A DNA stretch of 64,000 nucleotides, from the NCBI GenBank assembly GCA_965219005.1, contig CBDCMS010000004.1, positions 868,001 through 932,000 on the forward strand. Direction: 5' to 3'. Under the pieces are notes generated by a model. The model saw only the letters and a program-made list of their open reading frames with translations. It searched no databases and had not been told where the DNA came from. The DNA comes from CAUZIZ01 sp965219005 (GTDB lineage Bacteria; Acidobacteriota; UBA6911; RPQK01; JAJDTT01). The position numbers and the translations under genes were made by a program. This document shows positions 25,088 through 33,564 of the stretch, piece after piece. Numbering within the stretch: position 1 is the stretch's first letter; each line of letters begins with the position of its first letter.

Positions 25088-25267
25088 CTTTCTAACATTT
25101 TACTAGCAACTCGGACGAACTGGGGAGAAGGCCCCACATCGGGCTCCCTACTACCCCGACCTCCTCCAGCCTTGGCGGAACTCTCCAGGTTCTCATGACC
25201 GATCCTTCTCCCCTCATATTCCCTGCGATAGCCTAGATCTGACCGCAAGACCGGTGTCAGAGTAGAT

Positions 25268-25309
25268 CGCCCCTGAACGACCGCACCTAGAAGCGGTCGT
25301 TCAGGGGCG
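25268..25309 (-). terminator. Strong hairpin spanning the stop codon of the propeller gene
   Basis: CGCCCCTGAACGACCGC (25268-25284) is perfectly complementary to 25293-25309, a 17-bp stem with an 8-base loop. The gene's TGA (25303-25301) lies inside the stem. There is no T tract after it on the minus strand, so it may protect the mRNA 3-prime end rather than terminate intrinsically. Confidence 0.55.
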
Positions 25310-26860
25310 AAAGCGGATCGAATAGAGATCTGCGTCTCTCATGACAAAGCGCAGGCGCACGGAAGTACCCGCCAGCCTACTAACATCGGTACCGCCCTTC
25401 CAGGCAACCACGCGCTCCAGATGATCGCCGAAGATCTCAGAACAGTCGGCCAACTCGTAGCCTGAAATCGGTCTACCGCTGGCGTCCTGGATCTCCACCC
25501 GTACGCTCCCGGCAACGGAGGTCGAGAAGTTCATCTCCAACTGCTTGCCCTCGAACGAGAGCGGTGGGGTCGTGAACTCTCCGCCCTTCCCGGATGCATG
25601 GACCGAGACGAATTCATCCACCCTCAAGACGAAACGGCGGAGATTGGTGTAGGCCCCTCTCCAGTAATGCTCGGTGACGTAGATCGAAATCTCATCCGGG
25701 GCTCCTACCAGGTCTGACTTGGTTTCGATCAGTCCCCAGTTCTGGTGGTTGTCCCCGTATACCCAGTTATCGGTGTAGCGCAAACCGGGGCGAATGAAGG
25801 CTTCCAGCCAACGATGGAAGACCCTCCCATCGCGGCTGCTCATGAAAAGCCCATCCGTCAGCGCCGTGCCGTATCGGGGATTGCCTTTCGTCTTACCAGA
25901 TACCCCGGTATCGGACTTCAGACCGGCACGCTTCTCCCGTTCTTCCAACTCCGGCAGGGCTCGCATCGCGTCGGACCAGCCGCGATCCAGGTAACGCGCC
26001 GGAAAGCCCAGGTAAATGTGGGGAGCGCGATAATAGGGGATGACGTTGTTGGTGTACAGCTCTTCGTCCGGTGCACCCGGGTAGTCCAGCCATTCCCCCT
26101 TCGTCCAGTTGATGAAATCGTCCGAGGTGGCAGTCTTGATGTCCCGAAGGCCACCGCTGCGGGACCTCAGCTCACCACCTGAGGACCCATCTGGCAACCG
26201 GAAATCCCGATAGTAGGCTCGGTACTGCAACTGCTCCGCGTCCCAGAAGGCCAGGTTGTGACTGTCGAAGGCGCCATCGGTCAAGACCGGTTCGTCACCG
26301 ATGGTGGACCAGTGTATGCCGTCCGGCGACTTGGCGGCCATCAGACCACCCTTGCCAATGTAGAAGGCCTTGTAACGGGTATTCGGAGGACAATCGGGGT
26401 TGGTATCCTTGAAAGAGCCCCAGCCGTCCAGCTTTTCAGTGGCCCACACGATGTTGTTCTGCTTGGAGCCGTTGAACTCGAACAGCCCCAACTCCGGCCT
26501 GACCCAGCTCTTGCCGTCCTTGCTCTCGGCATAGGTGATCAGGATGTCGTGGAGCGGAATACCGGAGGGCTCGAGGCCCCAGGCCTCGTAGTACATGCGG
26601 TAGATGTCCCCATCGCGGAAGATCGAGTAGTAGCTACAGGCGTTGCCCTCCCAGAGCTTGTCATGGTGCATCACGATCTCTTTGGGCACGGGAGTATGCA
26701 GCTTGAGCCGCAGCCCGGACATGTTCTCGATCAGATGGGTGTCGACGAACAGCTCACGCTTCGAGCCGATGTCCAGGGTCTCTGTGGTCTCGGGTGGGTT
26801 CGCCGATGCCGCCGCCACGGGGAGCAGCAGACTGAAAACAAGCAATGCCTTCCTCATCAT
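25301..26860 (-). CDS. Secreted beta-propeller glycosidase-like protein, paralogue of 8050-9489
   Basis: A 519-residue exported protein. The start ATG at 26860 (MMRKALLVFSLLLPVAAASA) follows an AGGAGG Shine-Dalgarno and opens a signal peptide. Blade-type motifs match those of the gene at 8050: RELFVDTHLIENMSGL, DGDIYRMYYEAW, YAESKDGKSWVRPELGLFEF, SPDGIHWSTIGDEPVL, SSRDGRVFHRWLEAFIRPG and the closing RLRFVMRDADLYSIRF. The overall order and length agree, so the two are clear paralogues about 16 kb apart on opposite strands. The predicted fold is a five-bladed GH32/43-like propeller; the substrate and catalytic residues are unresolved. Confidence 0.75.
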   Translation of the reverse strand: MMRKALLVFSLLLPVAAASANPPETTETLDIGSKRELFVDTHLIENMSGLRLKLHTPVPKEIVMHHDKLWEGNACSYYSIFRDGDIYRMYYEAWGLEPSGIPLHDILITYAESKDGKSWVRPELGLFEFNGSKQNNIVWATEKLDGWGSFKDTNPDCPPNTRYKAFYIGKGGLMAAKSPDGIHWSTIGDEPVLTDGAFDSHNLAFWDAEQLQYRAYYRDFRLPDGSSGGELRSRSGGLRDIKTATSDDFINWTKGEWLDYPGAPDEELYTNNVIPYYRAPHIYLGFPARYLDRGWSDAMRALPELEEREKRAGLKSDTGVSGKTKGNPRYGTALTDGLFMSSRDGRVFHRWLEAFIRPGLRYTDNWVYGDNHQNWGLIETKSDLVGAPDEISIYVTEHYWRGAYTNLRRFVLRVDEFVSVHASGKGGEFTTPPLSFEGKQLEMNFSTSVAGSVRVEIQDASGRPISGYELADCSEIFGDHLERVVAWKGGTDVSRLAGTSVRLRFVMRDADLYSIRFRP

Positions 26861-26959
26861 CCATCCTCCTTGCCTGGGAGTCTTGCTGAGAGCCAGGTTA
26901 TCTCGGTGGACTAGAAGGATCAATGGGGTCAGGGTCTTGAAAGGACAGCCAGATTCTGT

Positions 26960-27226
26960 TCACATATCAAGGCCCTTCTCCCACTTCATCTCCCTGTCCA
27001 CCGTCAGCTGACCATCCTCGAACTCAACCAGAGCCCAGGGTAATACGGCAGTATCTGCTTTTTCGGAGCAGAAGGGGGATCGTCGCTGGTGTGGGGATCG
27101 CTCGACCGCCCTGCTCACCTCGATCTGAAGCTCAGTGACGGTCTGGCACCCTATATTCTGGATGGCCCGCTTCGGGTCGATTTCAGCATTTCGCTCAAAG
27201 AATGCTCCACCGACCGGTTCCCGACC
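26960..27226 (-). pseudogene. Open coding-like remnant, unassigned
   Basis: The minus strand is open for 88 codons between an in-frame TGA (27229-27227) and a TGA stop (26962-26960), but no reasonable start codon is present. The C-terminal part reads LPWALVEFEDGQLTVDREMK and then WEKGLDM. It looks like the end of a protein whose front has been lost. I do not recognise the family. The rest of the 26861-27283 gap has nothing else I can support. Confidence 0.3.
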
Positions 27227-27287
27227 TCATTCAGCCAAGGAGGATGCATGATCTGACGTCCATTCGAAAGAAAGGAGTCAAGCATGG

Positions 27288-27362
27288 TTGTTTCAACATG
27301 CATCCAAGAAAGCACCCTGGAACAAAGGCAAACTGGTGGGTCAGAAGCCTCCGCTGAAGCTA
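27288..27362 (+). pseudogene. N-terminal fragment of a tyrosine-type integrase
   Basis: About 25 codons starting at a TTG (27288) encode FQHASKKAPWNKGKLVGQKP followed by PLKL. The PWNKGKLVGQKPPLKL string is the conserved N-terminus of a widespread family of small phage-type tyrosine recombinases. The frame then enters the palindromic element at 27363, and no integrase sequence resumes beyond 27631. The fragment is therefore dead and marks a former integration site. The assignment rests on recall of the family opening. Confidence 0.55.
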
Positions 27363-27631
27363 AGTACACTGGAAATACGGCAACGTTTGCAGATGGGGCT
27401 TGTGAGGCGAGGTCAAGGCAGGAGGAGGAAGACGATGCTTGGCCATCTTCGACGACGACCAACGCAGAGATCGTCCACAACCCCCATCTGCCCTGCGGGT
27501 GGCGACGAGACGGGCCGATGGCTTTGTCGCTCCTCCTTGCAATACGCAAAGGTATGGCTGCGCCGTCGCTTCGCGCTCTCGACACCGTCGCGCTCGCCAC
27601 GAACGTTGCCGTATTTACGTTCCAGTGTACT
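27363..27631. mobile_element. Small palindromic (MITE-like) element, copy B
   Basis: A 269-bp relative of the element at 477-753, in the opposite orientation. The ends are inverted repeats beginning AGTACACTGGA; the right arm carries a 5-base insertion relative to the left, and AATACGGCAACGTT is then shared. The interior keeps CAGATGGGG...CCCCCATCTG, the GACGA/TCGTC arms and a GC-rich second half nearly identical to copy A, whereas the terminal 30 bases differ from copy A. It has inserted into, or replaced part of, an integrase gene. It has no protein-coding capacity. Confidence 0.72.
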
Positions 27632-27725
27632 AAAGGAAGGATTGAATTCCGCCTATCCTTCCGATTTCTAGACAAACCATCTCCCTGAGATTGTCCTTCC
27701 TGACCCAAGGATCTAGTATTCACGA

Positions 27726-28037
27726 GCACTGCTTGCGCACTTACGACCGAAACTGGATGAGTTGCGAGAGAAAAGCGAGACGCAGAAATCGGCGAGTCAC
27801 GACGCCTGGCAAGACCTTAAGGACGGCTGTGAGGCCGCGTGGCAGCGGTGTGAGCATGCCGTGGGCAACGCGGTGGAACATTTCAAGTCGCGACGAGCCA
27901 TGGCATGGAGGTGCAGTGGCCAAGTCTCCCCGGATTGCGATTCGCTCGCGGGGGTACCTTCGCACTTCTCTCGTCCCCAAATGAAACCGATATTGATTCG
28001 ATGGTCCCAGCATCCGACCCGACCACCAGTCCGCTGA
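27726..28037 (+). pseudogene. Truncated coiled-coil stress protein (sll1863-like)
   Basis: The reading frame encodes ALLAHLRPKLDELREKSETQ and then HDAWQDLKDGCEAAWQRCEHAV, followed by HFKS. The pattern of a coiled coil followed by AWxDLKxGxExAWxxxxxAV is typical of short sll1863-family stress-response proteins. The coiled-coil N-terminal half and any start codon are missing, and after HFKS the sequence degenerates to a non-family tail ending at 28037. It is a 5-prime-deleted relic. Confidence 0.5.
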
Positions 28038-28243
28038 CGCCCGAGCAGCAGCAGCAGTTTGTCAAAGCGTCGGGCGCAGCGGCGAAGCTGACACGCGCCT
28101 CGCGCATGGCGGCATGCAACGGTGGATCGATGCTGGTACTCGCGTTCCTGTGTGCGCTGTATTACGTCAAAACCGGTCGGCGCTTGCGCGACTACGTCGA
28201 GCAGACTCCGCCTTGGATTCTCAAACTCCAGCGTGGTCGCTGA
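28001..28243 (+). CDS. Small membrane protein, possibly truncated
   Basis: An 80-residue ORF beginning at ATG 28001 (MVPASDPTTSPLTPEQQQQF). It has one clear transmembrane helix near residues 43-58 (GGSMLVLAFLCALYYV) followed by basic residues, giving N-out/C-in or reverse topology. No Shine-Dalgarno is obvious. The LTPEQQxxF opening plus one helix resembles the front of larger uncharacterised membrane proteins, so it may be a truncated gene. The surrounding sequence is a patchwork of fragments, which lowers confidence. Confidence 0.4.
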   Translation: MVPASDPTTSPLTPEQQQQFVKASGAAAKLTRASRMAACNGGSMLVLAFLCALYYVKTGRRLRDYVEQTPPWILKLQRGR

Positions 28244-28373
28244 TCGATACTGCGTGTGGGCCGTGTCTCCTTTGCTCGCAACAGGGCCGTTTGAGTCAGA
28301 CGGTGAATTCATGGACGTCACTGGCTATCAAAAAGACACCGGATACAGAGCATCGCTCTTTCGCCGTTTGAGA

Positions 28374-28856
28374 TTAATGACGGAGCGCAATGGCGAGTGA
28401 AACCGCCGCGGCAAGGGCCGAGGCCGTCCGCACGTGGTTCCAGGCCGTCCAACTTTTGACATAGCCGGCCCACAGGCTGGCCCCCTCGGCGCTCTCCGGG
28501 TCAACGGCCGCCAGCGCATCGTTCCGAGGCACGTTGAATACAATCGTCACCAGAATAGTGCCGAAAAGATAGAGTGCGCTTCCGAGGAACAGGTAGTCGG
28601 TGCCGGGTCTGTGCCAAGAGAGCACCGAAAAGACGGCCAAAATGGTGCAGGTCGCGGCCGTTCCGAAAAACGCCGTCATAAACCACGGGTTGATGACCAC
28701 GACGTTAATGGATTGCATCGCGGCAATCCCCTGCGCCGGCGGAAGACGGTCCAACGCCTTCATCACGAAGGTCGAAAAAGTGAAGAGAATACCGGCCACC
28801 AGCCCGCAGCCGAGCGCCGAGATAAGTGTCAGGATGCCAAGCAACCCGTCGCTCAC
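28374..28856 (-). CDS. DUF1772 (anthrone oxygenase-like) membrane protein
   Basis: A 160-residue inner-membrane protein with four predicted helices (about 5-28, 55-80, 85-107, 138-157). The DUF1772 marks are a first helix GLVAGILFTFSTFVMKALDR, the mid segment INVVVINPWFMTAFFGTA, and FNVPRNDALAAVDP in the loop. Proteins of this family are often encoded next to NAD(P)H-binding NmrA-like proteins, and that arrangement survives here: the GTG start at 28856 overlaps the TGA of an NAD(P)-binding gene remnant. The function is unresolved; fungal relatives act as anthrone oxygenases. Confidence 0.85.
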   Translation of the reverse strand: MSDGLLGILTLISALGCGLVAGILFTFSTFVMKALDRLPPAQGIAAMQSINVVVINPWFMTAFFGTAATCTILAVFSVLSWHRPGTDYLFLGSALYLFGTILVTIVFNVPRNDALAAVDPESAEGASLWAGYVKSWTAWNHVRTASALAAAVSLAIALRH

Positions 28857-28990
28857 TTCGTGACCTCGTCCGCTCCCGAGATCCAGACGCCCGTGGCGGC
28901 GGCCTCGCGCAGGTACTGCGCGAACCCTCTCGGATCTCGTCCGCTCACCTGCTTGATGTCATTTGTGATGCGGCTCGCGCTGCACGATAA
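28853..28990 (-). pseudogene. C-terminal fragment of an NmrA-like NAD(P)-binding protein
   Basis: The minus strand reads ITNDIKQVSGRDPRGFAQYL followed by REAAATGVW and a short tail ending at TGA, overlapping the DUF1772 start (GTGA). The pattern V(S/T)GRxPRxFxxYxxExAxxW is the usual C-terminus of NAD(P)H-binding NmrA/azoreductase-like proteins that precede DUF1772 genes. The Rossmann domain is absent; upstream sequence up to 29090 is a short direct-repeat stretch (AACCTGCAGCTTGGAACCTG). The gene was deleted at its 5-prime side. Confidence 0.55.
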
Positions 28991-29092
28991 GACCAGTGAG
29001 GTTCGGTCTACCGGGAGAAACAGAATCAGTAGCTTGTAACCTGCAGCTTGGAACCTGTAACCTTCAACCTGCACCTGTATCCTATGATCTCC

Positions 29093-30229
29093 ATGCGAGT
29101 ACTCCTGGTCTCGCCCTACCACGGCGGCAGCCATCAAGCCTGGGCCGAAGGATATCAGGCTCACAGCAGTCATGAAATCGAACTACTGACGCTTCCAGCC
29201 CGATATTGGAAGTGGAGAATGCATGGCGGAGCCGTCACGCTGGCTCGACTTCTCCTTCAGAGAGGAGAGTCCTTCCCGAGAATCCTGGCTACCGACATGC
29301 TTGACCTGACCACTTTCCTGGCCCTGACGCGGCCCCTTACGGCGAGAGCGTCCACGGCGCTCTATATGCATGAGAACCAGCTAACCTATCCTCTGCCCCA
29401 GGACCCTACCAGCGGTCCTATGCGGCGGCAGCTGGGTGAGCGCGACTTGCACTATGCCTTCGTCAACTACTCGTCGATGCTGGCAGCCGATCATATCTTC
29501 TTCAACAGCCGATTCCACCACGATTCGCTCTTCTCCGCTCTGGAACGCTTCTTGAAACATTTCCCCGATTCTCGGGAGCTGGAGACAATTCCCCTGCTGA
29601 AGACAAAAAGCTCCGTGCTTCCAGTCGGGCTACTTCGGTCCAGTCTGCCACCTCCCGAGGAAAAGTCCAAGCCACCCTTGATCCTTTGGAATCAGCGTTG
29701 GGAGTACGACAAGAACCCGGCTGAATTTTTTGAGGCACTGTACTGGGCATCCGAGCGTAAGCTCGATTTTCGGTTGGCACTATGTGGGGAGCGATTCAGC
29801 AAACATCCCCACGAGTTTGAAGAGGCGCAGCGGCGGCTCGGGGGACACATCACTCATGTGGGGTTTGCAGAGAAGCTCGACTATAGGCGGATCCTGGACG
29901 AGACCTCGGTGGTTCTATCCACGGCCCACCACGAGTTCTTCGGCATAAGCATTCTAGAAGCCGTAGCCCGCGGTGCTTTCCCAATACTGCCCCGCCGGCT
30001 CAGCTATCCCGAGCTGATCCCGAAAGAATTTCACAAAGACTGCTTCTATGAGGGGTCGGAGGAACTTCACAAGCAGCTCTACTGGGCTCTCTCCCAGCCT
30101 CAAGAAGCCAGAATCGTCACCGATAGGATTGCGGCCTCCCTGACGCCTCTCGAATGGCAGAACCTGGCCGTCCGCTATGACTCGGAGCTGAGTCTTATCC
30201 AGGGTCCAGAACTAGTCACTGAAGGTTGA
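29093..30229 (+). CDS. tRNA-queuosine alpha-mannosyltransferase-like glycosyltransferase (DUF3524 + GT4)
   Basis: A 378-residue cytoplasmic glycosyltransferase. The N-terminal half is DUF3524: VLLVSPYHGGSHQAWAEGYQ, the PARYWKWRMHGGA block, and YMHENQLTYP. The C-terminal half is a GT4 domain, with ILWNQRWEYDKNPAEFFEAL and the nucleotide-sugar region STAHHEFFGISILEAVARG. This architecture is that of GTDC1/QTMAN, which transfers mannose from GDP-mannose to queuosine in the tRNA-Asp wobble position. The ATG at 29084 is an alternative start. It converges on and overlaps the next gene by 14 bases. The QTMAN function is inferred from domain order. Confidence 0.85.
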   Translation: MRVLLVSPYHGGSHQAWAEGYQAHSSHEIELLTLPARYWKWRMHGGAVTLARLLLQRGESFPRILATDMLDLTTFLALTRPLTARASTALYMHENQLTYPLPQDPTSGPMRRQLGERDLHYAFVNYSSMLAADHIFFNSRFHHDSLFSALERFLKHFPDSRELETIPLLKTKSSVLPVGLLRSSLPPPEEKSKPPLILWNQRWEYDKNPAEFFEALYWASERKLDFRLALCGERFSKHPHEFEEAQRRLGGHITHVGFAEKLDYRRILDETSVVLSTAHHEFFGISILEAVARGAFPILPRRLSYPELIPKEFHKDCFYEGSEELHKQLYWALSQPQEARIVTDRIAASLTPLEWQNLAVRYDSELSLIQGPELVTEG

Positions 30230-32669
30230 AAAGGCGGCCCAGAAGCAGCTGCAGGGGAAACCGTCCTAGACTGCCCCCCGGCATCGATTTCTCGTTGAAA
30301 GCCTCGACATCATCCGCCTCAAGCCCCTCGCCCCAGATGAGCACTGGGAGCGGATCGGCTACGTGCTGACCACTCTCGCTGAGCGTGGCGTGATCGGACG
30401 CCACCGCGATCCTGAGTGGGTCCTTGTGTTGTTCCAGCAGCTTCTTGAGGTGGGCATCTAGCTTCTCCAGGAAAGCAACCTTCAGCTCGGGGCGCCGATC
30501 GTGAGCGGCGATGTCCGCCCCTTTGATGTGCAGGATCACAAGATCATCTCGCTTCATGGACGAAAGAGCCAATTTAATCTTGACCCCAAGGTCGGTGTCC
30601 AGGTTAGCTGTCATTTCGGGAGAAGTAACGTTACGTGCGCCCAGCCACCCAGCAAGTCCCAACACCGTCCCATCGCCACTGATGCAGGAGAGTCGCAGGG
30701 GGATACCCGACTCCTCGAGGGGAATGAGTCGGTGCACGCGGCCGGCACCACGCGTCAGAATCGCATTGGCAGGTGGCAGCCCTTTCGCACTCCGTTTTCG
30801 ATTTAGGGGATGCTTGGCCAGCTTGCCCCGGACCTTCTCTTCGAAAATGGAGAGGACTCGCGCCGTGTAGACTGCCCTTTCGTCATCTAAGTCCGCGGGT
30901 CGCGGTGTCAAGGGAAACGACCCTTCGGCACCGTCACCAGGATCACTTCCCACGACAGCTGAGGACAGATTCTCTCCTCGAAGCACGATGGCCAGGCGAT
31001 GTTCGGTCGAAGATTCGACCCGAACCTCAACTTCCCTTGAAAGGTTGCCGGGAAGTGGCATTCGATCTATGGCACGAGCCAGTTCGGCCGCTTCTTCCCG
31101 AATCCTGCCTGCTCTCCGATCGACTACCCGGCCCCTCTTGTCCAGACAGGCGAAGTTGCCTCTCAGGGCAATGTCCCCTGGTGACAACTCGATTCCGGCA
31201 CCTAATGCCTCTACGGGCCCCCTCTTCATGGCCAGTGGTGACTGGCCGAAAAGGGCCAGGCTGCCCGCGGCCGTATCGGGTACGACCCCGGGTGCCACCG
31301 GGTCGGCGAGACCACACTGCCCCTCCTTGGCTAGACGGTCGAGAACCGGGGTTTCAGCGGCCTCCAAGGGGGTACGCCCCCCTAGAGCTCGAACCGGGCG
31401 ATCGGCGACGCCATCGATGATCAATAGAAGAGTGGGGATGCCGGGCCCCGGTCTGACCGGTCCGGCCTCTGTCAGGTAGGGTACGCGCTGCTGTAGAAAG
31501 CCCGTGAGCACCCGTAGGACTCTGCCCACCGGAGGATCTGAAATGGAAGAATCCACGACTGGGATGTCGTGGCTCTCCACCTCTTGAAGAATGAACTCAT
31601 GGAGAAACCGGATCGCGGAGAAATTCTCCAGGTAGCGTTCAGAACGTCGACCACTGAAACGGGCGCGGGACACAAAACGAGCCCGATGAACTTCTTTGTC
31701 CAGGCAGGAGAGGATGAGTGGGACTTGGTAGGCCTCCCCTTCCAGATCCGAAAAAGGGATTAGCGGAGGGTAGAGGTGAACCCCTTCCACCAAGATGCTC
31801 CTGTTCTCGACGATCGCTCTCTCCACCACGGCCCGAACGCCGACGCAGACTCGAACGGATTGCTCCTCGAAGGTGGCCATCACCCGGGAATTGAAGTCCT
31901 GGTCTCCAGTTGGATCCCCGGCTGCGTCGGCGGACGAAGCTCCAAACGGGGACACAGCCTCGAAGCTGGAGGCGTGAAGAGCCGGAAGCATGCTGGTAGA
32001 AAAGACCATTCGCATCAACTGTCGCACGGTGTCGGTGGAGGTCACCCGATAGAGACCCAGTAGATGAGCCAGCTCCAAAGCCAGGGTGGACTTGCCGGTA
32101 CCGCTGGCTCCTCCAAGGTAGACGACCAGCGGTCGAGGAAGGTGCTGGATCCGGCGCACCAGTCGGTAGCGCCGAGCCGTATCGGCGCCCTCAACTCTTT
32201 CCAGGAGATCTTCCAGTCGAGTGGCAATCTCCTGACTCGAAAGCACCGTGGTGCCCTCCTGCTTGAGCTCGGCCTGGAACTGGTTGACCAACTGGTAACT
32301 GCGATCCAGATCCAGGCCCGACCCGGCCAGGCTCCTGGCCAGCAGACCACGGGAGAAAGGCTGTCTCTGGCCGTTGCGAAGCACGTAGAGCTCCGCCGCA
32401 ATCTTCACCGGATCTTGCAGATTCGATGGAAGTGTGTCGCCAAAAACTGTCTCGAGTTCCTCATGAATCAGATCGAGGATCTCAGCGGTTGTGACCTCTT
32501 CCCGGCCCTCGAGCCTGCCTCGTATGGAGCGCGCCACCGCGTAGGAATTGTCGAAGTCCAGACCCCGAAGCATCAGATCATGGGTAACCATACCCCTCAG
32601 AAAACGATGTCGTACACCCTGAGAGGTCACTACCTGAAGAGGCTTCTGTTCTGCTTTTTGACGGGCCAT
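30216..32669 (-). CDS. Fusion: two ATP-cone domains, 2-phosphoglycerate kinase-like P-loop domain, and ApgM-type phosphoglycerate mutase
   Basis: An 817-residue three-part protein. Residues about 12-72 and 94-158 are ATP-cone-like repeats (VVTSQGVRHRFLRGMVTHDL; LRNGQRQPFSRGLLARSLAG). Residues 180-400 form a P-loop kinase domain with Walker A GGASGTGKST (186-195), matching archaeal 2-phosphoglycerate kinase. Residues 410-817 are an alkaline-phosphatase-superfamily ApgM-like mutase: IIDG (D419), PDTAAGS (464-470, nucleophile region), HIKGADIAAHD and ASDHATL metal ligands. The kinase would make 2,3-bisphosphoglycerate and the mutase interconvert 2- and 3-phosphoglycerate. ATP-cones suggest allosteric control by ATP/dATP. 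There are no operon partners. The overall fusion is clear; the exact kinase substrate is inferred. Confidence 0.82.
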   Translation of the reverse strand: MARQKAEQKPLQVVTSQGVRHRFLRGMVTHDLMLRGLDFDNSYAVARSIRGRLEGREEVTTAEILDLIHEELETVFGDTLPSNLQDPVKIAAELYVLRNGQRQPFSRGLLARSLAGSGLDLDRSYQLVNQFQAELKQEGTTVLSSQEIATRLEDLLERVEGADTARRYRLVRRIQHLPRPLVVYLGGASGTGKSTLALELAHLLGLYRVTSTDTVRQLMRMVFSTSMLPALHASSFEAVSPFGASSADAAGDPTGDQDFNSRVMATFEEQSVRVCVGVRAVVERAIVENRSILVEGVHLYPPLIPFSDLEGEAYQVPLILSCLDKEVHRARFVSRARFSGRRSERYLENFSAIRFLHEFILQEVESHDIPVVDSSISDPPVGRVLRVLTGFLQQRVPYLTEAGPVRPGPGIPTLLLIIDGVADRPVRALGGRTPLEAAETPVLDRLAKEGQCGLADPVAPGVVPDTAAGSLALFGQSPLAMKRGPVEALGAGIELSPGDIALRGNFACLDKRGRVVDRRAGRIREEAAELARAIDRMPLPGNLSREVEVRVESSTEHRLAIVLRGENLSSAVVGSDPGDGAEGSFPLTPRPADLDDERAVYTARVLSIFEEKVRGKLAKHPLNRKRSAKGLPPANAILTRGAGRVHRLIPLEESGIPLRLSCISGDGTVLGLAGWLGARNVTSPEMTANLDTDLGVKIKLALSSMKRDDLVILHIKGADIAAHDRRPELKVAFLEKLDAHLKKLLEQHKDPLRIAVASDHATLSESGQHVADPLPVLIWGEGLEADDVEAFNEKSMPGGSLGRFPLQLLLGRLFNLQ

Positions 32670-32880
32670 ATTCTTTCGCTGGATTCGTGGACCAGGTGAA
32701 CTTAGAAAAGAGGGTGAGCCATCCTCAGAACTAACGTAGCAGTGAGATAGCCGGAGTTCAAGCCGCTCTCCTCTGGTTCAGACTGGGAGCAGTTGCGCTC
32801 GGGTGGCCTTGCTGCGGAAGAGGCGGTGTTGATATCTAGCCGTATGGGTTAAGATTCGCGAGTACCCACCACTCTCTGCC

Positions 32881-33564
32881 ATGCCGAAGGAAACGATACT
32901 CATTATTGAGGATGACGAATCGATCCAGGAATTGGTTCGGTATCATTTGCGCAGAGAAGGTTACCAGGTGTTTTCGGCCAGCGCGGCGTCGGAAGCCCTG
33001 GAGCTGACCAACAAGAAAGCACCCGACTTGATCCTGCTCGATCTGATGCTCCCCGATCTGGACGGCCTCTCCCTCTGCAAGGTCCTCAGAAGCCAATCTA
33101 AAACCCGTGAGACCCCCATCGTCATGCTGACCGCCAAAGATGCAGAGTCGGATATGGTTGCGGGGTTGGAGGTGGGCGCCGACGACTACATTGTGAAGCC
33201 CTTCAGCCCAAGGGTCTTGATTGCACGGCTACGAGCGGTGCTGCGCCGCCAGGTACCGGCCGATGAATCGGCGACTCTGCAGTTCGGCGATCTCTTCCTC
33301 CACCCCGGACGACACGAGGTCAGGGTCGGCGACGAGAGGATAGAGCTTACCCATACCCAGTTCCGAATACTTCAACTCCTGATGCAGCGGCCCGGATGGG
33401 TGTTCACCCGCTACCAGATTGTCGAAGCGATTCAGGGACAGGGCTATGCTGTAACGGAACGAACCGTGGACGTTCAGATGGTAGCTCTTCGGAAAAAGCT
33501 GGGCTCCGCGAGCCGCTACCTTGCAACGGTCCGGGGTGTGGGCTATCGATTGAAAGAAACATAG
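32881..33564 (+). CDS. phoB: PhoB-like response regulator (OmpR family)
   Basis: A 227-residue two-component regulator. The receiver domain (1-120) has the acidic pocket EDDES, phospho-acceptor D54 in LILLDLMLPD, T in MLTAKDAES and the KPFSP switch lysine. A winged-helix domain (130-227) ends in VQMVALRKKLG...TVRGVGYRLKE. The sensor kinase gene begins directly at the stop (TAG then GTG). A weak promoter-like pair TTGATA/TAAGAT at 32829-32855 precedes it. Adjacency to phoR, pst genes and a phosphate porin supports a PhoB role. It would bind the direct-repeat array upstream of pstS at 36270. Confidence 0.9.
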   Translation: MPKETILIIEDDESIQELVRYHLRREGYQVFSASAASEALELTNKKAPDLILLDLMLPDLDGLSLCKVLRSQSKTRETPIVMLTAKDAESDMVAGLEVGADDYIVKPFSPRVLIARLRAVLRRQVPADESATLQFGDLFLHPGRHEVRVGDERIELTHTQFRILQLLMQRPGWVFTRYQIVEAIQGQGYAVTERTVDVQMVALRKKLGSASRYLATVRGVGYRLKET

